Source: Paracoccaceae bacterium
GTDB taxonomy: Bacteria > Pseudomonadota > Alphaproteobacteria > Rhodobacterales > Rhodobacteraceae
Direction of reading: 5' to 3'
Assembly: GCA_024644285.1 (NCBI GenBank)
Contig: JAHELH010000001.1
Location: 10,414 to 66,103, forward strand
Length of the DNA stretch: 55,690 bases
Both the position numbers and the translations under genes were made by a program. Of the stretch, positions 1 through 8,797 are shown in pieces; positions within the stretch are counted from its first letter, which is position 1; every line of letters starts with the position of its first letter. The notes beneath the pieces are model-generated. The model had not been told where the DNA came from. It saw only the letters and a program-made list of their open reading frames with translations, and made no database searches.

Positions 1-2
1 TG

Positions 3-80
3 GCCGGGCAAGCGGCCGCCGCCGGTTTGATCCGCGTCAAGGAACCCGCGGGCGAACGGCCTCTAGGATTGCGGCGATGA
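3..80 (+). CDS. C-terminal tail of an upstream gene (partial, uncertain)
   Basis: One forward frame is open from the window edge to a TGA at 78-80. That stop overlaps the ATG of the DUF2189 gene as ATGA, the translational coupling used repeatedly in this genome. The 25 visible residues (ending ERPLGLRR) match no family I recognise. Another forward frame closes at 28-30, so which frame is real cannot be settled without upstream sequence. Confidence 0.3.
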   Translation, partial: AGQAAAAGLIRVKEPAGERPLGLRR

Positions 81-862
81 CTGGGCCCGCCGACACCACC
101 CCGCCGCCATCCGACCTGCCCGAGGTGGGCCGGATCACGCTGCACGAGTTGCTGACAGTGCTGAAGATGGGGTTGTACGATTTCCGGCGCGCGCCGCTTT
201 ACGGCCTGTTCTTCAGCCTGGTCTACGTCGTGGCCGGATTCGCCCTGGTGATGCTGGGCGCGGATACCTTCGGCTGGACCCTGGTCGTGTCCTTGGGATT
301 TCCCCTGGTGGCGCCGTTTGCGGCGGTGGGGCTATACGAGGTCAGCCGCCGGCTGGAGGCGGCAGAGCCGCTTGACTGGGTCGGGGTGCTGGGCGTCGTG
401 GCGGCAGAGCGGCGCCGGCAGATTCCCTGGGTCGGGGCGATCCTGGTGATCGCGTTCCTGTTCTGGACCTTCCTGGCGCACATGATCTTCGCGCTGTTCA
501 TGGGGCTGTCGGCGATGACCAATGTCAGCTCGTCGCTGGAGATCCTGCTGACCCGCGAAGGGTTGACGATGCTGGCAGTAGAGATGGCCGTCGGCGGGGC
601 GTTCGCGTTCCTGCTCTTCTCGCTCACGGTGGTCAGCCTGCCGCTTCTGCTGGAGAAGGAGCTGGATTTCATCACGGCGATGCTGCTCAGTCTCGAGGTG
701 GTGAAGGCCAACCCGGTGGTGATGATGATCTGGGCGCTGATCCTGGCCAGCCTGCTGATCCTGGGAATGCTGCCGGCCTTCCTGGGGCTGTTCATCGTGC
801 TGCCGGTGCTGGGCCATGCCAGCTGGCACCTTTATCGGCGCGCGCTGTACCACGCGGTCTGA
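77..862 (+). CDS. DUF2189 family integral membrane protein
   Basis: The 261-aa product begins with a short proline-rich cytoplasmic tail. It then has about five or six hydrophobic segments, near residues 40-63, 65-87, 117-142, 168-190 and 212-245. Overall pattern and length fit the DUF2189 family of alphaproteobacterial inner-membrane proteins, whose function is unknown. The ATG lies about 8 nt after an AGGA and may overlap the stop of an upstream gene. The gene converges on the bactofilin gene, with a hairpin between them. The family call is by sequence resemblance only. Confidence 0.8.
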   Translation: MTGPADTTPPPSDLPEVGRITLHELLTVLKMGLYDFRRAPLYGLFFSLVYVVAGFALVMLGADTFGWTLVVSLGFPLVAPFAAVGLYEVSRRLEAAEPLDWVGVLGVVAAERRRQIPWVGAILVIAFLFWTFLAHMIFALFMGLSAMTNVSSSLEILLTREGLTMLAVEMAVGGAFAFLLFSLTVVSLPLLLEKELDFITAMLLSLEVVKANPVVMMIWALILASLLILGMLPAFLGLFIVLPVLGHASWHLYRRALYHAV

Positions 863-909
863 CCCCCGGCCGGGCCGACGGTCCGGAGCACCATGCCGCC
901 ATGATAGAA

Positions 910-935
910 AGGGCGCCGCCCCTTGGCGACGCCCT
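910..935. terminator. Hairpin between convergent DUF2189 and bactofilin genes
   Basis: AGGGCG at 910-915 pairs with CGCCCT at 930-935. After one mismatch, a further four pairs close the stem on a CCTT loop. Short AT-rich tails follow on both sides (ATTTGG on plus, TTTCTATC on minus), so it could end transcription from both directions. Confidence 0.5.
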
Positions 936-983
936 ATTTGGTTGTCCCTCGCTTGTCTTCGCGAATTGCGCGCTCGATGCGCT

Positions 984-1523
984 TTAGGTCTTGGCCTCGG
1001 CCGGCTTGGGCGCCGGCTGCGCCGCGGCGGCGGGGCGCGCGGCGGAAGGCGGGGCGGGCCGCTGGCCGCCGCTGCTGGACAGCGGGTCGTCCTGGCGCTG
1101 CACCGAGCCCTCGAAATGCGCACCGCTTTCGATGGCGATGGTCTTGTGGATGATGTCCCCCTCGACCCGGGCGGTCGAGGTCAGCCGGACCTTCAGACCG
1201 CGCACCCGGCCGACGATGCGGCCATTGACGACGACGTCGTCGGCCACCACCTCGCCCTTGATCGTGGCGCCCTCACCGATGGTCAGGAGGTGGGCGCGGA
1301 TGTCGCCCTCGACCGTGCCCTCGACCTGGATGTCGCCCGTCGTCTTCATGTTGCCGGTCACCACAAGGTCGGCCGACAGGGTCGATGCCGGCGGCTTGGC
1401 CTTGGGAGTGGACGGCGTGAATTCCGCGCTGGGGCGCGGAGGCGCCGTCTCGGACGACGGCTTGGACTGTTCGTCCCCGGCGGGCTTGGCGCCGGGCTCG
1501 TTGATTCTGCTTTTAGAAAACAT
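984..1523 (-). CDS. bacA: Bactofilin family cytoskeletal protein
   Basis: The 179-aa protein has disordered tails rich in Pro, Ala, Ser and Lys around a central domain at about residues 48-145. That domain shows the short hydrophobic/Gly periodicity of a bactofilin beta-helix (VEGTVEGDI, GRIVGRVRG). Bactofilins polymerise without nucleotide and act as membrane-associated scaffolds for cell-wall enzymes. The ATG overlaps the 3' end of the upstream M23 peptidase gene by 11 nt, so the two are probably translated from one mRNA. A scaffold-enzyme partnership is inferred from this arrangement and from similar pairs elsewhere. The symbol is used in the family sense. Confidence 0.9.
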   Translation of the reverse strand: MFSKSRINEPGAKPAGDEQSKPSSETAPPRPSAEFTPSTPKAKPPASTLSADLVVTGNMKTTGDIQVEGTVEGDIRAHLLTIGEGATIKGEVVADDVVVNGRIVGRVRGLKVRLTSTARVEGDIIHKTIAIESGAHFEGSVQRQDDPLSSSGGQRPAPPSAARPAAAAQPAPKPAEAKT

Positions 1524-2853
1524 CTCTCGCTGCCTTGATGTAGGTCATCGGGTTGACGGGCTTTCCGCCGACGCGAACTTCGTAGTGAAGGTGAACGCCC
1601 GTGGACCGGCCAGTGCTTCCCATATCACCTATCCTGTCCCCGCGCGAGACCCTTTGCCCGACATTCACGCGAATTTTCGACATATGCGCATAGCGCGTCT
1701 CGATTCCGAATTCGTGCTGGATCTTCACCATCAGGCCGTAGCCCGATTGCCGTCCTGCATGAATGACAACCCCATCGGCCGTCGAATAGATCGGCGTGCC
1801 GTGGCTGGCGGCGAAATCGGTGCCGTTATGCATCCGTCCCCAGCGCGGGCCGAACCCGCTGGTGAAGCGGAACGCCGACTTCACCGGCATCGCGAACGGG
1901 GTCTTCTGCAACGCGATGCGATAGAGATTCATCCGGTCCATGCGCTCGAGGATGGAATTGGCGCGCAGGCTGTCGGGGTCGGCATCCTTGCCCTTGGTCG
2001 AGAATTTCAGCGGCGTCAGCGGGCCGCCCTGGCCGGAATAGCCGCGGCGGACGCTTTCCAGGATCGTTTCGGTGGGCAGGCCGGCGGCGCGGAACATCTT
2101 GTCCAGCGGGGTCAACGAGATGCTGACCGCATCCTCGAGCTGGCTGAAGATCTGCGCGTTTCGCTGTTCCATCATCTTGGCTTCGACGATCAGCCGATCC
2201 TTTTCCAGCGCGGCCTCGGCCGCGGCATGGGCCATCAGATCGCGCTCGGCGGCGGCGCCGTTCAGGGCCATGGCCAGGAAATCCACGGTCTTTTCGACAT
2301 CCGCCGGCACCTCTTCGCCGCCATTGGCGCCGTTCGCGCCCAGATCGGCCAGCGCGACCTCTGTCTCGGCGCGGGCGGCGTCGCGTTCCTTCATGGTGCG
2401 ACGCAGCGTTGCCTGTATGACGTCGATGCCGGTTTCCAGCTCTTTGCGGCGGTCTTCCGAACTGAGCAGGGCCGACTGCATCGCCGAGACCTGCGCCAGG
2501 GCAGCGTTGAAGCGTTCCTGCGCCTGGCGGGCCTCTTCGGCCCGATGGTCGCGGTCCTGCGAAAGGGCGTTCAGCCTCTGTTCGTAAAGCGCCTGCTCGC
2601 GCGCGGCCTGATCGCGCAGGCTGCCCGAGCCGATGCTGTCCATCAACAGGATGGCGGTGGCGATGATGGTCCAGGCGACGAACGCCGTGCTGCCGGTCCA
2701 GGCGACGAGTTGCGTACCGGGGCCCAGCCGGATGAACTTCGTTTCGTTTTCCGAACGCAGGAAGATGCGTTGCTCCGGAAAGGCACGCTCTAGCGCGGCG
2801 TGCAGGCGATGGCTGAGTCCGATTCTCACAAGTCGAAGTCCCTGTTGCCCCAT
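1513..2853 (-). CDS. M23 metallopeptidase with DUF5930-type N-terminus
   Basis: The 446-aa protein has one membrane segment near residues 50-72, a coiled-coil periplasmic stretch at about 75-135, and a C-terminal LytM/M23 domain at about 330-430. Zinc ligands are visible in HNGTD (His342, Asp346) and in HLH (His421, His423), so it should be an active peptidoglycan endopeptidase. The membrane-anchored N-terminal region resembles the DUF5930 domain found with M23 in Rhodobacterales. It is followed with overlap by the bactofilin gene, consistent with localised cell-wall cutting. The 147 nt upstream hold its probable promoter, but I could not pick out clear boxes. Confidence 0.9.
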   Translation of the reverse strand: MGQQGLRLVRIGLSHRLHAALERAFPEQRIFLRSENETKFIRLGPGTQLVAWTGSTAFVAWTIIATAILLMDSIGSGSLRDQAAREQALYEQRLNALSQDRDHRAEEARQAQERFNAALAQVSAMQSALLSSEDRRKELETGIDVIQATLRRTMKERDAARAETEVALADLGANGANGGEEVPADVEKTVDFLAMALNGAAAERDLMAHAAAEAALEKDRLIVEAKMMEQRNAQIFSQLEDAVSISLTPLDKMFRAAGLPTETILESVRRGYSGQGGPLTPLKFSTKGKDADPDSLRANSILERMDRMNLYRIALQKTPFAMPVKSAFRFTSGFGPRWGRMHNGTDFAASHGTPIYSTADGVVIHAGRQSGYGLMVKIQHEFGIETRYAHMSKIRVNVGQRVSRGDRIGDMGSTGRSTGVHLHYEVRVGGKPVNPMTYIKAARDVF

Positions 2854-3000
2854 CCCTTTTCAGACCCGCCGCCGTCCCGGGAGCCGCAGGTTTCGGTTTG
2901 CTTAGCGACGCGTTCACGTATTCGCAACAATTTTGGCCAAATGCCCGTGATCACGACGCAAATTTGGTTACCATTGGCAATAAACCGCCGATCGCAGGCC

Positions 3001-3816
3001 TCAATTGCGGCCGTCTTCCGCGAGCGGCCAGTAGAAATCGGGCGGCAGACCGGCCTCGGCGCGCTTCTCCTCGTTGAACGGCGGTTTCAGCGGCCCGTGG
3101 AAATGCCGGCGCACGAGGTCGTGGAAGACCGGCTTGGGGTCGAGGTTCTTCCGGCCGCACAGGAAATGGAACCACTTGCTGCCATAGGCGACGTGGCCGA
3201 CCTCTTCGGCATAGATCGTCTGCAGGGCCGCGACGGCCTGCGCGTCGCCGGCCTTTTGGAAGATGTCGATCATGCCCGGCGTGACGTCGAGGCCGCGCGC
3301 CTCCAGCACCATCGGCACCACGGCCAGCCGCGCCATCAGATCGCCCGCCGTGTCCTCGGCCGCGCGCCACATGCCGGCATGGGCCGGCAGCGCGCCGTAA
3401 TGGCTGCCGCCCGCTTCAAGACAGTCGCACAGCAGGTTGAAATGTTTCGATTCTTCATCCGCCGCCTTCACCCAGTCATCGTAGAAGCCCAGCGGCATCG
3501 GCACCGCGGCAAAGCGCGCGATCACGTCCCAGTGCAGGTCGACCGCGTTCAGTTCGATATGCGCCACGGCGTGCAGCAGCGCGATGCGGCCCTCGGGCGT
3601 GCCGGGCCTGCGCCGCGGCACGTCGCGCGGCGCAAGCAGGACCGGGCGGTCGGGCCGGGCGGGGCGCGGCGGCGGATCGGCACGGCCGATCTCGACCACA
3701 TCGCCCGCGGCCCGCGCCGCAGTCCAGGCGGCGGCGTGGCGGTGCGACAGGGCGGTCTTGGCGCGGCCATCGGCGGTGGTCAGAACCTCGACCGCGGCGT
3801 GCGCCAGCGCGATCAA
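3001..3816 (-). CDS. DUF455 ferritin-like protein
   Basis: The product shows the di-iron carboxylate pattern of ferritin-like proteins: HIE, EESKH, an EAR segment and EEVGH, spaced over four helices. It belongs to the DUF455 family, whose physiological role is not established. I chose the TTG at 3814-3816, giving 271 aa. It overlaps the stop of bcp as TTGA, and homology-like sequence (VEVLTTADGRAKTALS) starts right after it. A longer ORF from an ATG at 3876 would run 64 nt into bcp and adds Arg-rich sequence typical of a shadow frame. Coupling to bcp suggests a redox or iron-linked role, which is inference. Confidence 0.8.
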   Translation of the reverse strand: MIALAHAAVEVLTTADGRAKTALSHRHAAAWTAARAAGDVVEIGRADPPPRPARPDRPVLLAPRDVPRRRPGTPEGRIALLHAVAHIELNAVDLHWDVIARFAAVPMPLGFYDDWVKAADEESKHFNLLCDCLEAGGSHYGALPAHAGMWRAAEDTAGDLMARLAVVPMVLEARGLDVTPGMIDIFQKAGDAQAVAALQTIYAEEVGHVAYGSKWFHFLCGRKNLDPKPVFHDLVRRHFHGPLKPPFNEEKRAEAGLPPDFYWPLAEDGRN

Positions 3817-4274
3817 AGCGCGCGCACCGTGTCGAGCACCTCGTCGACATGTCCGGGCACGCGCACCTTGCGCCACTCACGCAGGACGCGGCCATCCGGG
3901 CCGATCAGAAAGGTCGACCGCTCGATCCCCATGAAGGTCTTTCCGTACATCTTCTTTTCGGCCCAGACGCCGTAGCGTTCGCACACATCGCCTTCGGCGT
4001 CGGACAAGAGCGTCACGCCCAGCTTGTGCTTGTCGCGGAACTTGTCGTGCCTGGCGACCGGATCCTTGCTGACGCCAAGCACGCGGGCGCCGCGGGTTTC
4101 GAACTCGCCCATCCGGTCGGTGAATTCCACTGCCTCGCGGGTGCAGCCCGACGTATCGTCCTTGGGGTAGAAATACAGCACGACCGGATGGCCTTGAAGG
4201 TCGGAAAGCGTGACGTCGCCGCCACCGTCGCGGGGCAGGGTGAAGTCCGGGGCGGGCTGGCCGGTGAGAGTCAT
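3813..4274 (-). CDS. bcp: Thioredoxin-dependent peroxiredoxin, Bcp/PrxQ type
   Basis: This 153-aa thiol peroxidase reduces hydroperoxides in the cytoplasm. The peroxidatic cysteine is Cys44 in DDTSGCTREA. The residue five positions later, Cys in the classical two-Cys Bcp, is Val49 here, so it probably works as a one-Cys or atypical enzyme. The start is the ATG at 4274, which puts MTLTGQPAPDF at the N-terminus as in the family. The ORF extends upstream to 4400 but that part looks non-coding. It shares a 74-nt divergent gap with the AsmA-like gene and is coupled downstream to DUF455. Confidence 0.92.
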   Translation of the reverse strand: MTLTGQPAPDFTLPRDGGGDVTLSDLQGHPVVLYFYPKDDTSGCTREAVEFTDRMGEFETRGARVLGVSKDPVARHDKFRDKHKLGVTLLSDAEGDVCERYGVWAEKKMYGKTFMGIERSTFLIGPDGRVLREWRKVRVPGHVDEVLDTVRAL

Positions 4275-4348
4275 GGCAAACGTGTTCCTTGATGTTACTA
4301 TCGTGGCGTTCAGTTCTAGGCAGGTTCTCGCGCAGTTAAAGGCCCGAG

Positions 4349-7300
4349 ATGCGGGGATCGCCGAAGCGGAGGCGCATGGGCGACACGGCCAGCAATTCAC
4401 CCGACGCGGCGGGCGCGCGCAAGCCGCGCTACCGGCGCAAGCGGTTCTGGTTCGGGCTGTTCCTGATCTTCGCCGCCATCGGCCTGGCGGGGCTGGTCCT
4501 TTCAGCCACCGGGGTTTCGGTCAGCGTGCCGGACTGGGCCACCCGCAAGCTGGAGGACCGGATCAACGCGGAATTCGACGCCGGCCGCGTGTCGATCCGC
4601 GACGTGCGCCTGATGGTCGATCCGACGGGCCGGCCGCGCGTCCGGATGAACGATGTCGGGCTCTACGACCGGCGCGGGGTGGAGATGGCGCGCCTGAACG
4701 AATTGCGCGTCCGGTTCGCCGCACGGGACCTGATGCGCGGCCAGGCAACGATGAAGACGTTGCGCCTGTCCGGCGCGCAGATCACCATGCGACGGCGCAC
4801 GAACGGCGAGTTCGACCTGTCGCTGGGCGACGCCGGGGCCGGGGCGACGGGGGATCTGGCGGCGATGCTGGACGGGCTTGACCGGGCGTTCGCCGATCCG
4901 GCGCTGGAGGCGCTGGACGAGGTCACGGCTGACCAGGTGACGATCACGCTCGAGGACAGCCGCTCGGGCCGCATCTGGCAGGTGACGGATGGCGAGATCA
5001 AGCTGAAGCAGTCCGAAGACAGCCTTGACCTTACGGTCTCGGCGGACGTGTTCAACGGCACCGAGGAACTGGCGACGGCGGTGATCGGGTTCACGACCGA
5101 GAAGGGGTCGCCCAAGGCCAGCCTGACCGCCACCTTCGAAAACGCCGCTGCGGCGGACATCGCGGCGCAATCGCCGGTTCTGTCGTTCCTGTCGTTGCTC
5201 GACGCGCCGATTTCCGGCGCGCTGCGCGCCACGCTCGACGCCGAGGGCACGCTCGACGGGCTGGCGGGCACGCTGGAGGTTGGCGGCGGGGTGGTGCAGC
5301 CGGAACCGGGAACCAGGCCCATCGTCTTCGATGGCGGGCGCGCCTATGTCGCCTATGACGCCGCCGACAACACGATCGCGCTCAGCCAGGTCTCGGTGCA
5401 GACCGGCGCGGCGCGCGCCATTGCGGACGGGCGCGCCTTTCTGGGCGATTTCGAGGCCGGCTGGCCTGCAACCCTGGTCGGTCAGTTCTCGCTGGCCGAC
5501 GTCGAGATCGAGCCGGAAGACGTGTTTTCCGAACCGATGCGGTTCGCCAAGGGCGCGGTCGATTTCCGCCTGCGCCTCGATCCGTTCGCGGTCGAAGTCG
5601 GCCAGGTGGCCCTGATCAACGGCGATCAGCGGTTTTCGGCCCGCGGGCGCATTCTGGCCGAACGCACGGGCTGGGACGTGGCAATGGATGTCGGGCTGAA
5701 CTCGATCCCGCTGGAGCGCATGCTGGCGCTGTGGCCGGTGGCCGTCGTCCCCGGCACGCGCAAATGGCTGTCGGAGAACATCATATCCGGCGAGATCGCC
5801 GACGTGACCGCGGCGGTTCGGCTGTCGCCCGGGGCAGAACCGCAGATCTCGCTGAACTACGCGTTCAGCGGCGCGGACGTGAAATTCATGCGCACGCTGC
5901 CGCCGATCACCGGCGGCGCCGGCTATGCCACGCTGCAGAATACCAGCTACACCACAGTGATCGAGGCGGGCGAGATCGCGGCCCCCAATGGCGGCGCCAT
6001 CGACGTGGCGGGATCGGTGTTCCACATCGCCGACGTGACGCGGAAGCCCGGGCGCGCCGAAATCACGCTGCGCACCGACAGTTCGATCACCGCGGCGCTG
6101 TCGCTGCTGGACCTGCCGCCCTTCGAGTTGATGACCAAGGCGTCCTTGGCAACCGATCTGGCCGAGGGCCGGGCGGTGGTGCGGTCGGACATCTCGTTCG
6201 ATCTGCTGCCGGTCATCGAATTGCCCGGCGTTTCCTATTCGGTCGCCGGCGATCTGCTGGACGTGACCTCTGACAAGCTGGTGCCGAAGCATCCGATCAG
6301 CGCGGACAGCCTGAGCCTGAGCGCCAGCCGCGAGGGCATCACGATCGAGGGTCCGGGGCGTTTCGGCGCGGTTCCGGTGACCGCCTCCTGGAGCCAGGAA
6401 TTCGGACCCGAAAGCCGCAAGGGCAGCCGGATCGAGGGGACGGTCGAGCTGAGCCAGACCATGCTTGACGAGTTCGACATCGGCCTGCCGCCCGGCTCGG
6501 TCAGTGGCAAGGGCGTCGCCCGGATCGCGGTCGATCTGAGGCGCGATGCGCCGCCGGTCTTCGCGCTGAGCTCGGACACGGCCGGGGTCGGACTGTCGCT
6601 GGCGGCCGTGAACTGGAGCAAGTCTCGCAAGCGCAAAGCCGCGCTGGAGATCAGTGGCCGTCTGGGCAAGAACCCCGCGATCGACCGGCTGTCGATCGAC
6701 GCGCCGGGCCTGAAGGCCAGCGGCGTCATCGACCTGACGCCGGCGGGCGGACTGGCGCGGGCGCAGTTCGACCGGGTGCGGCTGGGCGGCTGGCTGGACG
6801 GCCCGGTCACGCTGCGCGGCCGCGGGCCGGGGCGGACCCCCGGCGTCGTCATGGGTGGCGGGTCGATCGATCTGCGCCGGGCGACCCTGGGCACGTCCGG
6901 CGGCGGACGCGGCGGCGGCGGGCCGATCGCGCTGACGCTCAACAGGCTGACGATTTCCGAAGGCATCTCGCTGACCTCGTTCCGGGGTGAGTTCCGCAAC
7001 GACGTCGGGCTCGACGGCACCTTTACCGGGCGGGTGAACGGCGGCACCCCGATCCGCGGCACACTGGTGCCGACGCGGACCGGCAGCGCAGTACGCATCC
7101 TCAGCGACGATGCCGGCGGCGCCATCGCCTCTGCCGGCATCCTGCGCAACGCGCGCGGCGGCAGCATGCAGCTGACACTGAACCCGACGGGCGCCGACGG
7201 CACCTATCGCGGGCAGCTGACGGTGCGCGGCACGCGGATCATCGAGGCCCCGGCGATGACCGACCTGCTATCCGCGATCAGCATCGTTGGCCTGCTGGAC

Positions 7301-7657
7301 CAGATGAATTCGGGCGGCATCACCATGTCCGAGGTGACGGGCGAATTCCAACTGACCCCCAACCGCCTGACGCTATACCGGTCCAGCGCCGTGGGGCCCT
7401 CGATCGGCGTCTCGCTCGACGGGTATGTGGATCTGCAGCGCGAGCTTATCGACATGCAGGGGGTAATCTCGCCGGTCTATTTCCTCAACGGCATCGGGCA
7501 GATCTTCTCACGCCGCGGCGAGGGGCTGTTCGGCTTCAATTTCCGGCTGACGGGGGCGATGCGCGACCCGAACGTGGCGGTCAACCCGCTGTCGATCCTG
7601 ACGCCGGGGATGTTCCGCGAGATCTTCCGCCGCGCGCCGCCGCAGCCCCGGCAATGA
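4349..7657 (+). CDS. AsmA-like / DUF3971 (YhdP-type) protein
   Basis: This 1102-aa protein has a basic N-terminus, one membrane anchor at about residues 32-54, then a very long periplasmic region of repeating beta-rich segments ending in an AsmA-like C-terminal domain (about 950-1080). It fits the DUF3971/AsmA superfamily of TamB/YhdP-like proteins thought to bridge the envelope for phospholipid transport. That role is known for family members and inferred here. The start could instead be the ATG at 4376, which has a GGAGG 3 nt upstream. The 3' end overlaps queA by 4 nt. A Gly-rich stretch near residue 850 is low complexity. Confidence 0.88.
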   Translation: MRGSPKRRRMGDTASNSPDAAGARKPRYRRKRFWFGLFLIFAAIGLAGLVLSATGVSVSVPDWATRKLEDRINAEFDAGRVSIRDVRLMVDPTGRPRVRMNDVGLYDRRGVEMARLNELRVRFAARDLMRGQATMKTLRLSGAQITMRRRTNGEFDLSLGDAGAGATGDLAAMLDGLDRAFADPALEALDEVTADQVTITLEDSRSGRIWQVTDGEIKLKQSEDSLDLTVSADVFNGTEELATAVIGFTTEKGSPKASLTATFENAAAADIAAQSPVLSFLSLLDAPISGALRATLDAEGTLDGLAGTLEVGGGVVQPEPGTRPIVFDGGRAYVAYDAADNTIALSQVSVQTGAARAIADGRAFLGDFEAGWPATLVGQFSLADVEIEPEDVFSEPMRFAKGAVDFRLRLDPFAVEVGQVALINGDQRFSARGRILAERTGWDVAMDVGLNSIPLERMLALWPVAVVPGTRKWLSENIISGEIADVTAAVRLSPGAEPQISLNYAFSGADVKFMRTLPPITGGAGYATLQNTSYTTVIEAGEIAAPNGGAIDVAGSVFHIADVTRKPGRAEITLRTDSSITAALSLLDLPPFELMTKASLATDLAEGRAVVRSDISFDLLPVIELPGVSYSVAGDLLDVTSDKLVPKHPISADSLSLSASREGITIEGPGRFGAVPVTASWSQEFGPESRKGSRIEGTVELSQTMLDEFDIGLPPGSVSGKGVARIAVDLRRDAPPVFALSSDTAGVGLSLAAVNWSKSRKRKAALEISGRLGKNPAIDRLSIDAPGLKASGVIDLTPAGGLARAQFDRVRLGGWLDGPVTLRGRGPGRTPGVVMGGGSIDLRRATLGTSGGGRGGGGPIALTLNRLTISEGISLTSFRGEFRNDVGLDGTFTGRVNGGTPIRGTLVPTRTGSAVRILSDDAGGAIASAGILRNARGGSMQLTLNPTGADGTYRGQLTVRGTRIIEAPAMTDLLSAISIVGLLDQMNSGGITMSEVTGEFQLTPNRLTLYRSSAVGPSIGVSLDGYVDLQRELIDMQGVISPVYFLNGIGQIFSRRGEGLFGFNFRLTGAMRDPNVAVNPLSILTPGMFREIFRRAPPQPRQ

Positions 7658-8721
7658 AGCTTTCGGATTTCGACTTTGACCTGCCGGAGGACCGGATCGC
7701 CACGCGGCCGGCGCGGCCGCGATCCTCGGCGCGGCTTCTGGTGGCGGGACCAGACTGGATCGAGGATGCGCATGTCTTCGATCTGGGGCGCTATCTGCGG
7801 CCCGGCGACCGGCTGGTTCTGAACGACACAAGGGTCATTCCGGCGCGGCTGAGCGGGCTGCGGCACCGCGAAAGCGCGCAGGGCCCGGTGGCGGCGCGGA
7901 TCGAGGCGACCTTGCTCGAGCCCGACCCGGGCGGCGGCTGGCGCGCCCTGGTCAAGCCCCTGCGGAAAGTGGAGCCGGGGGAAGAAATCATCTTTTCCAG
8001 GGATTTGTCGGCGACAGTCGAGGCGAAGGGAGACGGGCAGGCCGTGCTGGCCTTCAACCTGAGCGGTGAGAATTTCGATGCCGCCCTGGCGGAAGCCGGC
8101 GCGATGCCGCTGCCGCCGTATATCGCCGCAAAGCGCCCCGCCGACGAGGCCGACAAGCAGGATTACCAGACGGTCTGGGCGGACCGGCCCGGCGCGGTCG
8201 CCGCGCCCACCGCCAGCCTGCATTTCGACCGGCCGCTTCTGGACGCGCTGGCGGCGCAGGGCGTCGCGTTCACCCGCGTCACGCTGCACGTGGGTGCGGG
8301 GACCTTCCTGCCGGTAAAGGTCGACGACGTACGGCACCACAGGATGCACGCCGAATGGGGCGAGGTCAGCGAGGCCGCTGCGGCCGAAATCAATGCGACG
8401 AAAACCGCGGGCGGGCGGATCATCCCGGTGGGGACCACCGCGCTGCGCCTGATCGAGAGCGCGGCCCGGGCGGGACGCATCGCACCCTGGCGCGGCCCCA
8501 CCGACATCTTCATCACCCCAGGCTACGAATTCCGGATCACAGACGCGCTGATGACGAATTTCCACCTGCCGAGATCGACGCTGCTGATGCTGGTCTCGGC
8601 GCTGATGGGGCGTGAGCGGATTTTGGCCGTCTACGATCACGCCATCGCGGAGGGCTATCGCTTTTTCTCTTACGGCGACGCATCGCTTTTGCTACCGGGC
8701 GAGCAGAAACGACGCCGCTGA
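7654..8721 (+). CDS. queA: S-adenosylmethionine:tRNA ribosyltransferase-isomerase
   Basis: The 355-aa protein transfers the ribosyl part of SAM to 7-aminomethyl-7-deazaguanine in tRNA, making epoxyqueuosine. Family signatures are clear: the N-terminal LSDFDFDLPEDRIA start, VLNDTRVIPARL, the LHVGAGTF segment and the ITNFH-like region (MTNFHLPRSTLLML). Length matches the family. The ATG overlaps the stop of the AsmA-like gene (ATGA), so the two are translationally coupled, although their functions look unrelated. Confidence 0.96.
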   Translation: MKLSDFDFDLPEDRIATRPARPRSSARLLVAGPDWIEDAHVFDLGRYLRPGDRLVLNDTRVIPARLSGLRHRESAQGPVAARIEATLLEPDPGGGWRALVKPLRKVEPGEEIIFSRDLSATVEAKGDGQAVLAFNLSGENFDAALAEAGAMPLPPYIAAKRPADEADKQDYQTVWADRPGAVAAPTASLHFDRPLLDALAAQGVAFTRVTLHVGAGTFLPVKVDDVRHHRMHAEWGEVSEAAAAEINATKTAGGRIIPVGTTALRLIESAARAGRIAPWRGPTDIFITPGYEFRITDALMTNFHLPRSTLLMLVSALMGRERILAVYDHAIAEGYRFFSYGDASLLLPGEQKRRR

Positions 8722-8797
8722 GTCGCAACCGAACCTGCGGACGCGGCGCCGGCGCTTTCCAATTGCTCCGTCACGCGGAAAAAACCCGAGGCTGCTT

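Noticed and set aside
991..2793. 600-aa plus-strand ORF opposite the bactofilin and M23 genes
   Set aside because: Shadow frame: no domain, no credible start, and the minus strand has the metal-binding motifs.
4502..6292. 596-aa minus-strand ORF inside the AsmA-like gene
   Set aside because: Antisense shadow of a long GC-rich gene; no start region or neighbouring operon on that strand.
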